Translations under genes and position numbers: made by a program
NCBI RefSeq assembly: GCF_012837295.1
Contig: NZ_DURI01000053.1
Span: forward strand, 1-42,668
DNA: 42,668 nucleotides
From: Corynebacterium sp.
Lineage (GTDB): Bacteria; Actinomycetota; Actinomycetes; Mycobacteriales; Mycobacteriaceae
Direction of reading: 5' to 3'
Shown: one piece after another, positions 33,043 through 41,085 of the stretch
Layout of the letters: each line of letters begins with the position of its first letter
How positions within the stretch are numbered: position 1 is the stretch's first letter
The notes under the pieces: generated by a model
Told to the model about the DNA's origin: nothing
The model's input: the letters and a program-made list of their open reading frames with translations, nothing else
Databases searched by the model: none

Positions 33043-34131
33043 ATGTCCCTCATGCGCCGATACCGTTCCACCGGAGCCGACCCCCTCTTCGGCGATCCCC
33101 GGCGCGCGCACCGCGGCGTGTCGATGGAGGGCTACTTCTGGCGGATCACCGACCCGGAGACCGGCCGCGTGGTCATCGCCCTGTGCGGCGCGAACAAGGG
33201 GCCTGACGGCACGTGGTCGACGATCGGACTGGCATCGTGGCCCAACGGATTCGTGCGCACCGAGGCCCTCGACGGTTCCTGGACCGACCCGGACGGCCTC
33301 GGGGTTCGGGGCGGATTTTCCGAAGCGGGTGACGGACGCCCCGCCTTCGAGGGCAACGACCGTGAACTCCACGTCGATCTCGGCGAGGACGCCCGGCTCG
33401 ACGTGACCTTCCATGAACTGGCCCCGTGGCCGCACAAGATCGCCGGCGGTTCGAGCGTCTTCCAGACCATCCCGGCGCTCAACCAATACTGGCACCCGTG
33501 GCTGCCGGGCGGCCGCGCGTCGGGCACCGCGACCATCGACGGCGAGACCTGGGAGTTCGACGGCGCGCAGGTCTACTCGGAGAAGAACTGGGGCCGCGAG
33601 GGCTTCCCGGTTTCCTGGTGGTGGGGTCAGGCGCAGGGCTTCGACGAGCCCGGCGCGTCGCTGGCGTTCGCCGGTGGGCTGGTCACCTCGGGGCCGATGA
33701 AGGTCGAGGTGACCGCGCTGGTGGTCATGCTTCCCGACGGCCGCGTCATCCGCCTCGGCGATCCCGTCGTCAGTCCCGTGACCACGACCACCGCCGACGA
33801 GGAGTGGAGGCTGTCGGGCCGGGGCTTCGGCTGGCGCATCGAGGTCGAGGCGTCCGCTCCCCTGGACCAGGCATTCGTCCTGCCGGTACCGTTGCCCAGC
33901 GAGCACCGCAACACCCCCGGCGACCTCGAGCATCTCGTGGGCGATTTGGAGGTCACGGTGTCGCGGTTCGGCAAGCACGTCTGGACGGGCACGACGTCCC
34001 TGGCCGCACTCGAGCACGGTGGCCTGGACCGCGCCCGCGCCGAGCTCCGCCGCCGCGGACTGGACGACACCCTGACCCACGCCCCGCCGTCCATGCCAAT
34101 CGACCCCGACAATCATGGGAGCATCCGATGA
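33043..34131 (+). CDS. Tocopherol-cyclase-like / CrtC-like lipocalin-fold protein
   Basis: A 362-residue protein resembling the tocopherol cyclase family, which binds large hydrophobic substrates in a double lipocalin-like barrel. The diagnostic segment is YSEKNWGREGFPVSWWWGQ near residues 180-200, and the N-terminal YRSTGADPLFGDPRRAHRGVSMEGYFWRI also fits. No signal peptide. True vitamin E synthesis is not expected in this kind of organism, so the substrate is unknown, possibly an isoprenoid or other lipid. The stop overlaps the ATG of a DJ-1-like gene (ATGA), so they are coupled. It is divergent from the sugar dehydrogenase gene. Confidence 0.78.
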   Translation: MSLMRRYRSTGADPLFGDPRRAHRGVSMEGYFWRITDPETGRVVIALCGANKGPDGTWSTIGLASWPNGFVRTEALDGSWTDPDGLGVRGGFSEAGDGRPAFEGNDRELHVDLGEDARLDVTFHELAPWPHKIAGGSSVFQTIPALNQYWHPWLPGGRASGTATIDGETWEFDGAQVYSEKNWGREGFPVSWWWGQAQGFDEPGASLAFAGGLVTSGPMKVEVTALVVMLPDGRVIRLGDPVVSPVTTTTADEEWRLSGRGFGWRIEVEASAPLDQAFVLPVPLPSEHRNTPGDLEHLVGDLEVTVSRFGKHVWTGTTSLAALEHGGLDRARAELRRRGLDDTLTHAPPSMPIDPDNHGSIR

Positions 34132-34820
34132 CCAAGCGAATCCTCCACGTCGCCACCAACGTCGACCGTTACGAGACCGACCCCGACGTCCCCACCGGAC
34201 TGTGGCTGTCCGAACTCACCCACGCGTGGGACGTCTTCGAGCAGCACGGTTTCGAGCAGACCCTGGTCAGCCCGGCCGGCGGGTTCGTCCCCCTCGAGCC
34301 CAAGTCGCTGAAGTTCCCGTTCTACGACTCCTCCGCGAAGGCGTGGCACGGGGACCCGGCGCGCATGGCGCTGTTCGGCGACACCGCGAGCCCCGATGAC
34401 CTCGACTCCGCCGATTTCGACGCGATCTACTTCACCGGCGGCCACGGCACCATGTTCGATTTCCAGTCCAGCGAGGGCCTGCAGCGGCTGACCCGGGAAA
34501 TTTTCGAGCGCGGCGGCGTCGTCGGCGCCGTGTGCCACGGCTACTGCGGGCTGTTGGACGTGACGCTGTCCGATGGCGCCCGCCTCGTCGACGGTCGCGC
34601 GCTGACCGGCTTTTCCTGGCGGGAAGAGGTGGCGGCGGGCGTCGCAAAGCTGGTCCCCTACGACGTCGAGGCCGAGATGAAGGCGCGCGGAGCCGATTAC
34701 GGGAAGAACCCGATTCCCTTCGGCCCGCACGTGGTCGCCGACGGCACCCTGATCACGGGGCAGAACCCGACGTCGGCGACGAAGACCGCCGAAAAGATCG
34801 TCGAGGCGCTGGGCGCCTGA
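34128..34820 (+). CDS. DJ-1/PfpI family protein (type 1 glutamine amidotransferase-like)
   Basis: A 230-residue protein of the Hsp31/DJ-1 group. The nucleophile elbow is GAVCHGYCGLLDV near residue 141, the acidic partner region is VSPAGGFVPLEPKS and IYFTGGHGTMFDF. Members act as glyoxalases (glutathione-independent), deglycases or chaperones; the exact role is not settled for most. GGGAG lies 6 nt before the ATG at 34128, which overlaps the stop of the tocopherol-cyclase-like gene. The long ORF in the track, starting at 33426, is an artefact. One GCTTTGCGACG copy (minus orientation) lies in it. Confidence 0.87.
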   Translation: MTKRILHVATNVDRYETDPDVPTGLWLSELTHAWDVFEQHGFEQTLVSPAGGFVPLEPKSLKFPFYDSSAKAWHGDPARMALFGDTASPDDLDSADFDAIYFTGGHGTMFDFQSSEGLQRLTREIFERGGVVGAVCHGYCGLLDVTLSDGARLVDGRALTGFSWREEVAAGVAKLVPYDVEAEMKARGADYGKNPIPFGPHVVADGTLITGQNPTSATKTAEKIVEALGA

Positions 34821-34925
34821 CGCCGTCGGCGGTCGGATCGATGCCCTCGCCGATGACGTGGTGGGGGCCATGGCCCGCATTCCCGCCCGCACCCGAGCAC
34901 CCGCCCCCGACCCACGAGGATCACC

Positions 34926-35561
34926 ATGGCCGACCACCTCCCGGGCAGGGGCGGCCCGTCCCCGGCGACCGCCTCCCGGACCCCCGATGACCTGTGGCGA
35001 GAGCTGCGCGCCAACGGCACCGTTATGCTCGAGCCGAAGCGATTTGAGCTGCGCTCGATCGCGGCGGGGATCGCGGGCGTCGCGCTGCTGATTTCGCTGG
35101 CCGGCGTGATCCTCGTGCTCGCGGGTGCCGCGGAGGTGGGGCTCGCGGCGTTCGGGGTCACCGGCTTCGGCCTCCTCATCGCGGGCACGCTGGCCCGCAT
35201 CAGCCTCTTCTCCCGCGAATCGCAATGGGTGGTAGACCGCCGCGGCCTCACCATCGGCGGCGTCGGTCCGATCCCGTGGACCGACGTCGCGCCGACGACA
35301 TCGCGGATGGAACAGTCGCTTTACGACGAAGGCCGCTCCCTCACCCTGGTCCTCCCCCTCACCGGGCACGGCAGCCGACGGGCCGCGCTGCTGCCGCCGC
35401 ACGCGCAAAAAGTGCTTGATCCCGGACGCAGCCGGGCGTTGCTCGGCGGCGAACGGCCGATGTCGGCGATCCGGATCCCGAACATGAAGGGAACTCCGCG
35501 AGAGGACGTCGCCAGGTTCCTCGACGGTGCGATGGATCTCGCGCGCCGGGGCTTCCTCTGA
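34926..35561 (+). CDS. Membrane protein with PH-like domain
   Basis: A 211-residue protein: soluble N-terminus of about 45 residues, two membrane helices (AAGIAGVALLISLAGVILVLAG and GLAAFGVTGFGLLIAGTLA), then a domain with WVVDRRGLTIGGVGPIPWTDVA, the usual opening of bacterial PH-like domains. GAGG precedes the ATG by 6-7 nt. It follows the DJ-1-like gene by 105 bp and may share its transcript. The arrangement resembles the gene at 31096. Function unknown. Confidence 0.7.
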   Translation: MADHLPGRGGPSPATASRTPDDLWRELRANGTVMLEPKRFELRSIAAGIAGVALLISLAGVILVLAGAAEVGLAAFGVTGFGLLIAGTLARISLFSRESQWVVDRRGLTIGGVGPIPWTDVAPTTSRMEQSLYDEGRSLTLVLPLTGHGSRRAALLPPHAQKVLDPGRSRALLGGERPMSAIRIPNMKGTPREDVARFLDGAMDLARRGFL

Positions 35562-35623
35562 GCCGGAGTCCGGCGCCGGCGATCGCCACCGGGCAGTACG
35601 CCGGGCCGTCGTGAAGCGTGGCC

Positions 35624-35995
35624 CTACAGCTTCTTCACCACGCTCGACTTCAGGTACATCTGCCCCGCCCCGGGGACCTTCGCGTCGATGTCGTGGCCGT
35701 CGACGGGATCCTCGAGCAGGCGGATGTTGGTCACCTTCGTGCCGATCTTGATCGCGCCGCCGCCCTTGACCTTGAGTGACTTCACCACGGAGACGTCGTC
35801 GCCGTCGGACAGCACGTTGCCCACGGCGTCCTTGACCACCGACGCGGACGCGGCGTCGGCCTCCGCTGATTCGGCTTCGCCGGGCACCCACTCATGGCCG
35901 CACATCGGGCAGATGACCGACGAACCGGACTCGTAGGTGTACTCGCTGGCGCACTCGGGGCACGGCGGGATCTGGTCGGTGGCTGGCTCGGTCAT
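35624..35995 (-). CDS. yjdM: YjdM (PhnA-type) zinc-ribbon protein
   Basis: A 123-residue protein very close to E. coli YjdM (formerly PhnA) in my memory: CPECASEYTYESGSSVICPMCGHEW is the zinc ribbon, then VVKDAVGNVLSDGDDVSVVKSLKVKG and KIGTKVTNIRL to the end KSSVVKKL. An Ala/Glu/Ser-rich spacer (GEAESAEADAASAS) separates the two parts. It is not the phosphonoacetate hydrolase despite its old name; its role is unknown. GGAG lies 7 nt before the ATG. Two 16-nt direct repeats stand right upstream of the ribosome site. Confidence 0.92.
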   Translation of the reverse strand: MTEPATDQIPPCPECASEYTYESGSSVICPMCGHEWVPGEAESAEADAASASVVKDAVGNVLSDGDDVSVVKSLKVKGGGAIKIGTKVTNIRLLEDPVDGHDIDAKVPGAGQMYLKSSVVKKL

Positions 35996-36010
35996 GTCAT
36001 TGCTCCAATT

Positions 36011-36049
36011 GTCGGATGAGAGGTGGGGGAAGAGTCGGATGAGAGATGG
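36011..36049. repeat. 16-nt direct repeats in the yjdM leader
   Basis: GTCGGATGAGAGGTGG (36011) and GTCGGATGAGAGATGG (36034) differ at one base and have a 23-nt period. On the minus strand they end just before the yjdM ribosome site, so they lie in its leader or promoter and may be an operator or RNA-binding element. Confidence 0.7.
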
Positions 36050-36104
36050 AATCTGATCGGCTTCATCGGGCGGAAGGCGATGGTCGTCGGCCGGCGACGC
36101 GCCC

Positions 36105-36821
36105 CTAGAACAGTTCGGTCTTTTCCCTGGACATGAACGCGCCCACGCCGGACGCGGTGTCCCAGCAGGTCAATCCCGTCTGCTCGGACAAGCACACGAA
36201 GTCGCCGTGGGACACCGCCTCGCCGTAGCCGACGACCTGCGGGGACAGGGTGTCGCCGGCGCCGAAAGCTCCGGTGCTCCACGGCGGGACGTCGCTGCTC
36301 GCGAACATGGAAGCATTGCCGTCGGTGATGCTCACGCTGTCGATCGGGCCGCCGGTGCGGGCCTCCCCGTAGGGCATATTGTCGTTGTAGCTGGCGATCC
36401 CGCACCGCAGCCCCGTCGACGAGATGCCGCAGCTGATGTTCCCCGACGGCGTCGTGAACACGGCGACGCCCCCGGACTGCGGCTTGACGGTCTGCACGGG
36501 CGACGGATCCGACGGGATGTCGGCCCTGCCCTCCGAGCCGCTCGACCGGGCGGGCTCGTCCCGTTCGTCGGAGTCGCCCTGCGTATCCGGCTCATCATCG
36601 AACGTCGGATTCGGTCGGTCCTCGGCTCCCCCGTCGCCGGACCCGCCGTCGCCCCCGTTCGCGCCGGCCGGCTGAGCGGTATTCTCCGCGGCCGTTCCCC
36701 CGTCCCCGGCGCTTGCATCGTTGCCGCCATCGGCGCCGTCCGCGCATCCCGCCAGCAGAGCGGCCGCCGCGACCGCGACCGCGGCGCCCCGGAACCGTGA
36801 ACGCAGATTTCCCATGCTCAT
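36105..36821 (-). CDS. Lipoprotein with acidic spacer and DUF6636-like domain
   Basis: A 238-residue exported lipoprotein: FRGAAVAVAAAALLAGCA. After it come about 90 residues rich in Gly, Asp, Glu, Pro and Ser, likely a disordered wall-spanning linker, then a compact C-terminal domain with four Cys: FTTPSGNISCGISSTGLRCG and FVCLSEQTGLTCWDTASG. This FxTPSGNIxC domain resembles DUF6636 and related extracellular domains; function unknown. TATGTT lies 7 nt before the ATG at 36821, so the mRNA is probably leaderless; a second ATG two codons later is possible. Confidence 0.75.
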   Translation of the reverse strand: MSMGNLRSRFRGAAVAVAAAALLAGCADGADGGNDASAGDGGTAAENTAQPAGANGGDGGSGDGGAEDRPNPTFDDEPDTQGDSDERDEPARSSGSEGRADIPSDPSPVQTVKPQSGGVAVFTTPSGNISCGISSTGLRCGIASYNDNMPYGEARTGGPIDSVSITDGNASMFASSDVPPWSTGAFGAGDTLSPQVVGYGEAVSHGDFVCLSEQTGLTCWDTASGVGAFMSREKTELF

Positions 36822-36828
36822 GCCTCAC

Positions 36829-36880
36829 AACATACCCGCCGACTTTTCACGCCGAACGCAATCGACGTCGCTGCTACCGT
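36829..36880. promoter_or_regulatory. Divergent leaderless promoters of two lipoprotein genes
   Basis: TATGTT (36829-36834, minus) and TACCGT (36875-36880, plus) each end 7 nt before their start codons (36821 and 36888) in a 66-bp gap, so the -35 regions overlap and the genes may be regulated together. Confidence 0.5.
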
Positions 36881-36887
36881 CGGCGCC

Positions 36888-37361
36888 ATGAGACGACGCA
36901 CCTTCGCCACGGCACTGGTTTCCACGGGACTCGTGGCGGTGACGGCGCTTGCGGGATGCGGCGGGCCGTCGGAAAGCGATGCGCCGACCGGCACCACGCA
37001 GTCCGTGCTTGACGACGCCGACGCCACCGAACACAGCTCGTCAGCCGCAAGCGACCAGGAGTTCCCGGACGTCCTCGACGCCGAGCTGACCCGCAGCGGC
37101 GACGAGCTCCGGATCGCGGTGACCATCTCCTCGCCGTACGACACCCCGGAACGCTACGCCGACGGGTGGCGCGTGATGACCGCCGACGGCGAGGTGCTCG
37201 CCGAACACGACCTCGCCCACGACCACGCCGATGAGCAGCCGTTCACCCGTTCGCGCGGGCCGTTCGCGATCCCCGACGGCGTCGACGAGGTGGTGGTCGA
37301 AGGCCGCGACCAGGCCAACGGATACGGCGGCGACACCGTCACGGTCGCGGTGCCGGAGTAG
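36888..37361 (+). CDS. Small lipoprotein of unknown function
   Basis: A 157-residue exported lipoprotein: FATALVSTGLVAVTALAGCG, then an acidic low-complexity linker of about 35 residues and a domain that may be an Ig-like beta-sandwich (LTRSGDELRIAVTISSPYDTPERYADGWRV and EVVVEGRDQANGYGG). The N-terminus MRRRTF has three Arg but not a true twin-arginine motif. Convergent with the PEP-mutase-like gene, 14 bp between stops. Contains a GCTTGACGACG copy within VLDDAD. Confidence 0.75.
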   Translation: MRRRTFATALVSTGLVAVTALAGCGGPSESDAPTGTTQSVLDDADATEHSSSAASDQEFPDVLDAELTRSGDELRIAVTISSPYDTPERYADGWRVMTADGEVLAEHDLAHDHADEQPFTRSRGPFAIPDGVDEVVVEGRDQANGYGGDTVTVAVPE

Positions 37362-37375
37362 GGTGCCGGCCGACG

Positions 37376-38140
37376 TCACTGAATCGCGAGCGCGTCCACG
37401 TCGGCGTAGGAGATGACGGACGGGGCCAATCCACCGCCCGCGACGTTTGCGGCAACATCGACCGCGGTCTGGAGCGCGGCCCGGTACAACAGCGAACCGG
37501 TGGACACCCTCCGCACGCCGACGCCCGCAAGGGCCGGCACCGAGTGGCGGGCCGACGCCAGCGCGTTGACCGGCCGGGGGATCTCCCGGCACAACACCTC
37601 GAGGTCCTCCAGGTCGAGGTTGCCGGGAATGAAAATGCCGTCCGCGCCGGCGTCGACGTAAGCATGCGCTCGACGCAACGTTTCGGCGACGTCGGCCTTT
37701 TCGCCCAGCCAGTAGGTGTCGACCCGCGCATTGACGAAGAGGGCGGGGCAGCGTTCCTTCACCGCCGTGATTTTCTCCGCATGGCGCGCAGGATCCGACA
37801 ACGAGCCGCCGGTTCCGTCCTCCAGATTGATTCCGTCGCTCCGCAAGGTTGCGACGAAGTCCGCCACCTCCGCCGGATCCGGGGAAAAGCCATCCTCGAC
37901 GTCGATGGTCACGGGACACGGCAGCGTGCGCAACATCCGCGCGAGGGCCGACGTCGCGTCCCGCGCCAGACCGCTCGCGTCCGGCGCCCCCATCGCCGCC
38001 GCCACCCCGAGACTCGTGGTGCCGACTGCCTGGAAACCCGCCTGGGCGAACAGCATCGCCGACGCATGATCCCAGGCGTTGGGCAACACCAGGGGCTCAT
38101 CCAGATGGTGGAGATCATGGAACCGCGAAGTCGTGGACAT
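37376..38140 (-). CDS. Isocitrate lyase / PEP mutase family enzyme
   Basis: A 254-residue TIM-barrel protein of the ICL/PEPM superfamily. VLPNAWDHASAMLFAQAGFQAVGTTSLG opens the barrel as usual, TIDVEDGFSPDP and INLEDGTGG hold the metal-binding acidic residues, and FVNARVDTYWLG is the RxD motif. Members cleave or form C-C or C-P bonds of oxaloacetate-like substrates (methylisocitrate lyase, oxaloacetase, phosphonopyruvate hydrolase). The subfamily without the KKCGH loop, as here, is usually of unknown substrate. The ATG at 38140 is chosen; the 1168-codon frame in the ORF track is an artefact crossing the McrB gene on the other strand. Confidence 0.87.
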   Translation of the reverse strand: MSTTSRFHDLHHLDEPLVLPNAWDHASAMLFAQAGFQAVGTTSLGVAAAMGAPDASGLARDATSALARMLRTLPCPVTIDVEDGFSPDPAEVADFVATLRSDGINLEDGTGGSLSDPARHAEKITAVKERCPALFVNARVDTYWLGEKADVAETLRRAHAYVDAGADGIFIPGNLDLEDLEVLCREIPRPVNALASARHSVPALAGVGVRRVSTGSLLYRAALQTAVDVAANVAGGGLAPSVISYADVDALAIQ

Positions 38141-38282
38141 GCCCCGATGGTGCCAGGTATCGACCGGTGCAACCCGAGAAATTTTCTGGGGGACGGGAGC
38201 GCGAGACCCACCACCCTCGAAACCGCTACATACTGGAGACGACAGCTCGAACCAGTGACCTGAATGGTCGGACGGTCGAATC

Positions 38283-38318
38283 CGAACGCGACCGGAGTTC
38301 AGGTGCGGTTCGCGTTCG
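38283..38318 (+). promoter_or_regulatory. Hairpin just before the mcrB ribosome site
   Basis: CGAACGCG (38283-38290) and CGCGTTCG (38311-38318) form an 8-bp perfect stem around a 20-nt loop, ending a couple of bases before AGGAG. It could influence translation of the restriction operon. A CATACT box near 38227 is a possible -10. Confidence 0.45.
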
Positions 38319-38329
38319 AGAGGAGAGCC

Positions 38330-41080
38330 ATGCCCGAGAGAATCCGGTTGCACCCGCACGAGAGCGAACTGATCCAGCGCTGGCACGGTGCCCACATCCG
38401 TGCCGCGGAGGAATCGGAGGAGTTCCGCAGGGGTTGGCGCGCCGCCAACATCACGCCGCAGGCGGACGAGGCTCGGCGATTGCTGGACACCCTGCGACGG
38501 ACGAGGGACCTTTCGGCGTTCCAATCGGAGTCTAACCGCTGGTCCCGGAGCTTTCCCTCCGGATTCTCCGGAGTCGCGGGACAGATGATCATCAACCAAA
38601 TCGCCAAAATCGCCCCCGACCACGAAGCTGCCATCACCGTATTGCTCGATGCGCTCGAGACTCCCACGGACATCGATGACGCCGCCGAGAAGATCAAGGG
38701 CCTCGCCGACTACCTCGATTCCATCAAGGTCGGGTCGCACCCGAGCCCGGCGCGCGCGCCTTTCGTCGCGTCGTATTTTTGGGGTCTCCAGGGGCCCGAC
38801 ACGTGGCCCGTCGCGTGGCCGAAGTCGACGAACTACGTGGACTACTGCACGGGTATATCTGCTTACGCAGATCAGGGAGACCGGTACCGCGAGCTGCACC
38901 GATTCGCCACGGAGTTGGACGGAGACATCGTCCGCTTCGAAGAAGTCGCCGCATGGTGGGCAGACAACGACTCCGCGCTCATCGATGATTCCCTCTGCGA
39001 CCGCGCCGCATGGCGCGTGAACGAGTTGCGCGAGGGCGCGGATCCGGAGCAGTTCCGCAACAACGCCCAGGCATTGGTGAACGTCGCAGCCCACCTGGGG
39101 GCCGTGCTCGAGTTGGCGATCTCCGAAGCGGCGGGACGGACGCTCAAAGCGAAGAAGCCCTCTGTCATGTGGCAGGAGCTTCGGCCCCGCGGCGATATGT
39201 GGGTGGACTGGCGCGTTCCCGGCACTTATGGACTGTCCGTCCGCGCGTGGCTGAATGCGCATGGGATTGCCATTGGTCTGCGGCCGTTTCCGCATGCCGA
39301 CGCCGGCGCCACGGAGGAGGCCGCCGGAATCATCGAGGCGTCCCCTCTGGGCGGATACGAAATCATCGCCGGTGGTCGATCGAAGATCGGCGTCGACCGG
39401 GGTTTCGTCGGTGGAGGCAGCGGCGAGGTGCTCTACGGAAAATGGTTCGACCGCAGTGAAATCCCGTCGCTGGACTTCGCCGCCGAAATGGTCCGGACCG
39501 CGCGCGACGTCGCCCCGCTGATGGCACAGCTCAATGGCGACGTCGAGGAGTCCGCCGACGACGACGATCTCGCGGCTCTCGTCTCCGAATTCACGTCCTC
39601 GGGATACCCGACGGAAGACGACGAACAGCACCGCGCCGACCGGCGGGATTTCGCGAAGACCCTTGACCCCATGGAATTGGAGGTGACGGACACTGCGGAA
39701 TTGCGCAGAATCTGGAACTCGCGACGATTTGGCTCCACCGGCCCCATGTCCGTCCTGAACACGAGCCTCCGCGACGCCGACGACGCGGAGTACGAACGCA
39801 TCCTCCGCACGATTTCGTACCTCTGTTGGGACGACGGGGAACCGGTGGCCACGAGAATCGATCGGGTTCTCGGCGACAAGAAGCTCAGGGTCAAGGGCCT
39901 CGGGGAATCGGTCATCATGAAGTTGCTGGCGATCTGCCATCCCGAACGATTCATCACGGTGTACCCCTACAACGGCCCCAAGGGGAAGTTGAAAATGCTC
40001 CGCGAACTGGGGATCGAGCCTCCGGCCGCGTCGTCTCGGGGTGAGCTGCAAGTCGCGTCCAACGATGTGCTGCGCGATCGACTGGATCGGCATTTCCCGG
40101 GCGACGCCTGGGGAATCGGTTCCTTCCTCTACTGGCTCATCGAGCGCGATGACGAGGTGGAGGCGGAATCCGAAACCGATCCGCTCGACGATCTCGCCGA
40201 AGAGCTTCTCGTCGACAGGGAGTTCATCGACGACATCGTCGCGCTTCTGAAGGACAAAGGTCAGGTCGTGTTTTACGGCCCGCCCGGCACGGGCAAGACG
40301 TTCTTCGCCCGAAAGCTGGCCGCGGCGCTCGTCCCGGACGTGGAACGCCGGCCGATCGTGCAATTTCATCCCTCGACGTCGTACGAGGACTTCTTCGAGG
40401 GATACCGCCCGGAAACCGACGTCGAAGGCGCGATGACGTATCAGCTGAAGCGGGGCCCTCTCGCAGACCTCGCCGCTCGCGCGGCGGAATCCTCGAGGGC
40501 CCGTCACATCATGATCATCGACGAGATCAATCGGGCGAATCTGCCGAAGGTCCTCGGCGAACTTCTGTTCCTCCTCGAATACCGGGACACCCCGGTCCGC
40601 ACGTTGTACCGGCCCGACGATCCATTCGTGCTGCCCAAGAACGTCTGGTTCATCGGCACGATGAACACGGCGGATCGATCCATCGCGTTGGTCGACGCCG
40701 CATTGCGCCGTCGCTTCCACTTCGTCCCCTTCTTCCCCAATCACGGAAAGATGTCCGGGCTCCTGGAGAAATGGTTGGAACGCAACGACGAGCCCGCATG
40801 GGTGGGTGAACTCGTCGCACAGGTCAACGACGAACTCGAAATCGAACTCGGCGGACCGCACCTGCAGCTGGGTGCGAGCCATTTCATGAAACGCGGATTG
40901 AACAAGGACACGATGCGGCGCATCTGGGAGTACAACATCGCGCCGTTCATCGAAGATCAGTTCTTCGGGGATCCGGAACTCATCGACCGATTCGGTTTTG
41001 ACCGGGTCTGGGCCCGATTCGAGAACGTCGCAGAAGAATCGATTGCGGAGGATTCCGCAACACCCGTTACGGACGGCTGA
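38330..41080 (+). CDS. mcrB: McrB-like AAA+ GTPase/ATPase with large N-terminal region
   Basis: A 916-residue NTPase motor, the McrB subunit of a modification-dependent (type IV) restriction system; McrB recognises modified DNA and drives cleavage by McrC. The AAA+ part is residues 620-880: Walker A YGPPGTGKTFFARKL near 650, Walker B IMIIDEINRANLPK near 727, and the McrB hallmark GTMNTADRSIALVDAALRRR near 777. The first 600 residues are unlike the short E. coli N-domain and seem to hold three modules: 1-220 (with APFVASYFWGLQGPDTWPV), 235-400 (with LSVRAWLNAHGIAIGLRPF), and 440-600 with a helix-hairpin-helix-like VKGLGESVIMKLLAICHPER. AGGAG lies 4 nt before the ATG at 38330. Composition looks less GC-biased than the neighbours, suggesting transfer. 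Target modification unknown. Confidence 0.88.
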   Translation: MPERIRLHPHESELIQRWHGAHIRAAEESEEFRRGWRAANITPQADEARRLLDTLRRTRDLSAFQSESNRWSRSFPSGFSGVAGQMIINQIAKIAPDHEAAITVLLDALETPTDIDDAAEKIKGLADYLDSIKVGSHPSPARAPFVASYFWGLQGPDTWPVAWPKSTNYVDYCTGISAYADQGDRYRELHRFATELDGDIVRFEEVAAWWADNDSALIDDSLCDRAAWRVNELREGADPEQFRNNAQALVNVAAHLGAVLELAISEAAGRTLKAKKPSVMWQELRPRGDMWVDWRVPGTYGLSVRAWLNAHGIAIGLRPFPHADAGATEEAAGIIEASPLGGYEIIAGGRSKIGVDRGFVGGGSGEVLYGKWFDRSEIPSLDFAAEMVRTARDVAPLMAQLNGDVEESADDDDLAALVSEFTSSGYPTEDDEQHRADRRDFAKTLDPMELEVTDTAELRRIWNSRRFGSTGPMSVLNTSLRDADDAEYERILRTISYLCWDDGEPVATRIDRVLGDKKLRVKGLGESVIMKLLAICHPERFITVYPYNGPKGKLKMLRELGIEPPAASSRGELQVASNDVLRDRLDRHFPGDAWGIGSFLYWLIERDDEVEAESETDPLDDLAEELLVDREFIDDIVALLKDKGQVVFYGPPGTGKTFFARKLAAALVPDVERRPIVQFHPSTSYEDFFEGYRPETDVEGAMTYQLKRGPLADLAARAAESSRARHIMIIDEINRANLPKVLGELLFLLEYRDTPVRTLYRPDDPFVLPKNVWFIGTMNTADRSIALVDAALRRRFHFVPFFPNHGKMSGLLEKWLERNDEPAWVGELVAQVNDELEIELGGPHLQLGASHFMKRGLNKDTMRRIWEYNIAPFIEDQFFGDPELIDRFGFDRVWARFENVAEESIAEDSATPVTDG

Positions 41081-41085
41081 CGACG

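Noticed and set aside
31702-34116. 804-codon minus-strand ORF
   Set aside because: The real lipoprotein starts at 32943 with a signal peptide and a -10 box; the upstream part is antisense to the tocopherol-cyclase-like gene.
37376-40882. 1168-codon minus-strand ORF
   Set aside because: Only the last 254 codons encode a recognisable protein (PEP mutase-like). The rest lies opposite mcrB and reads as low-quality Arg/Asp/Gly-rich sequence, a shadow of high GC.
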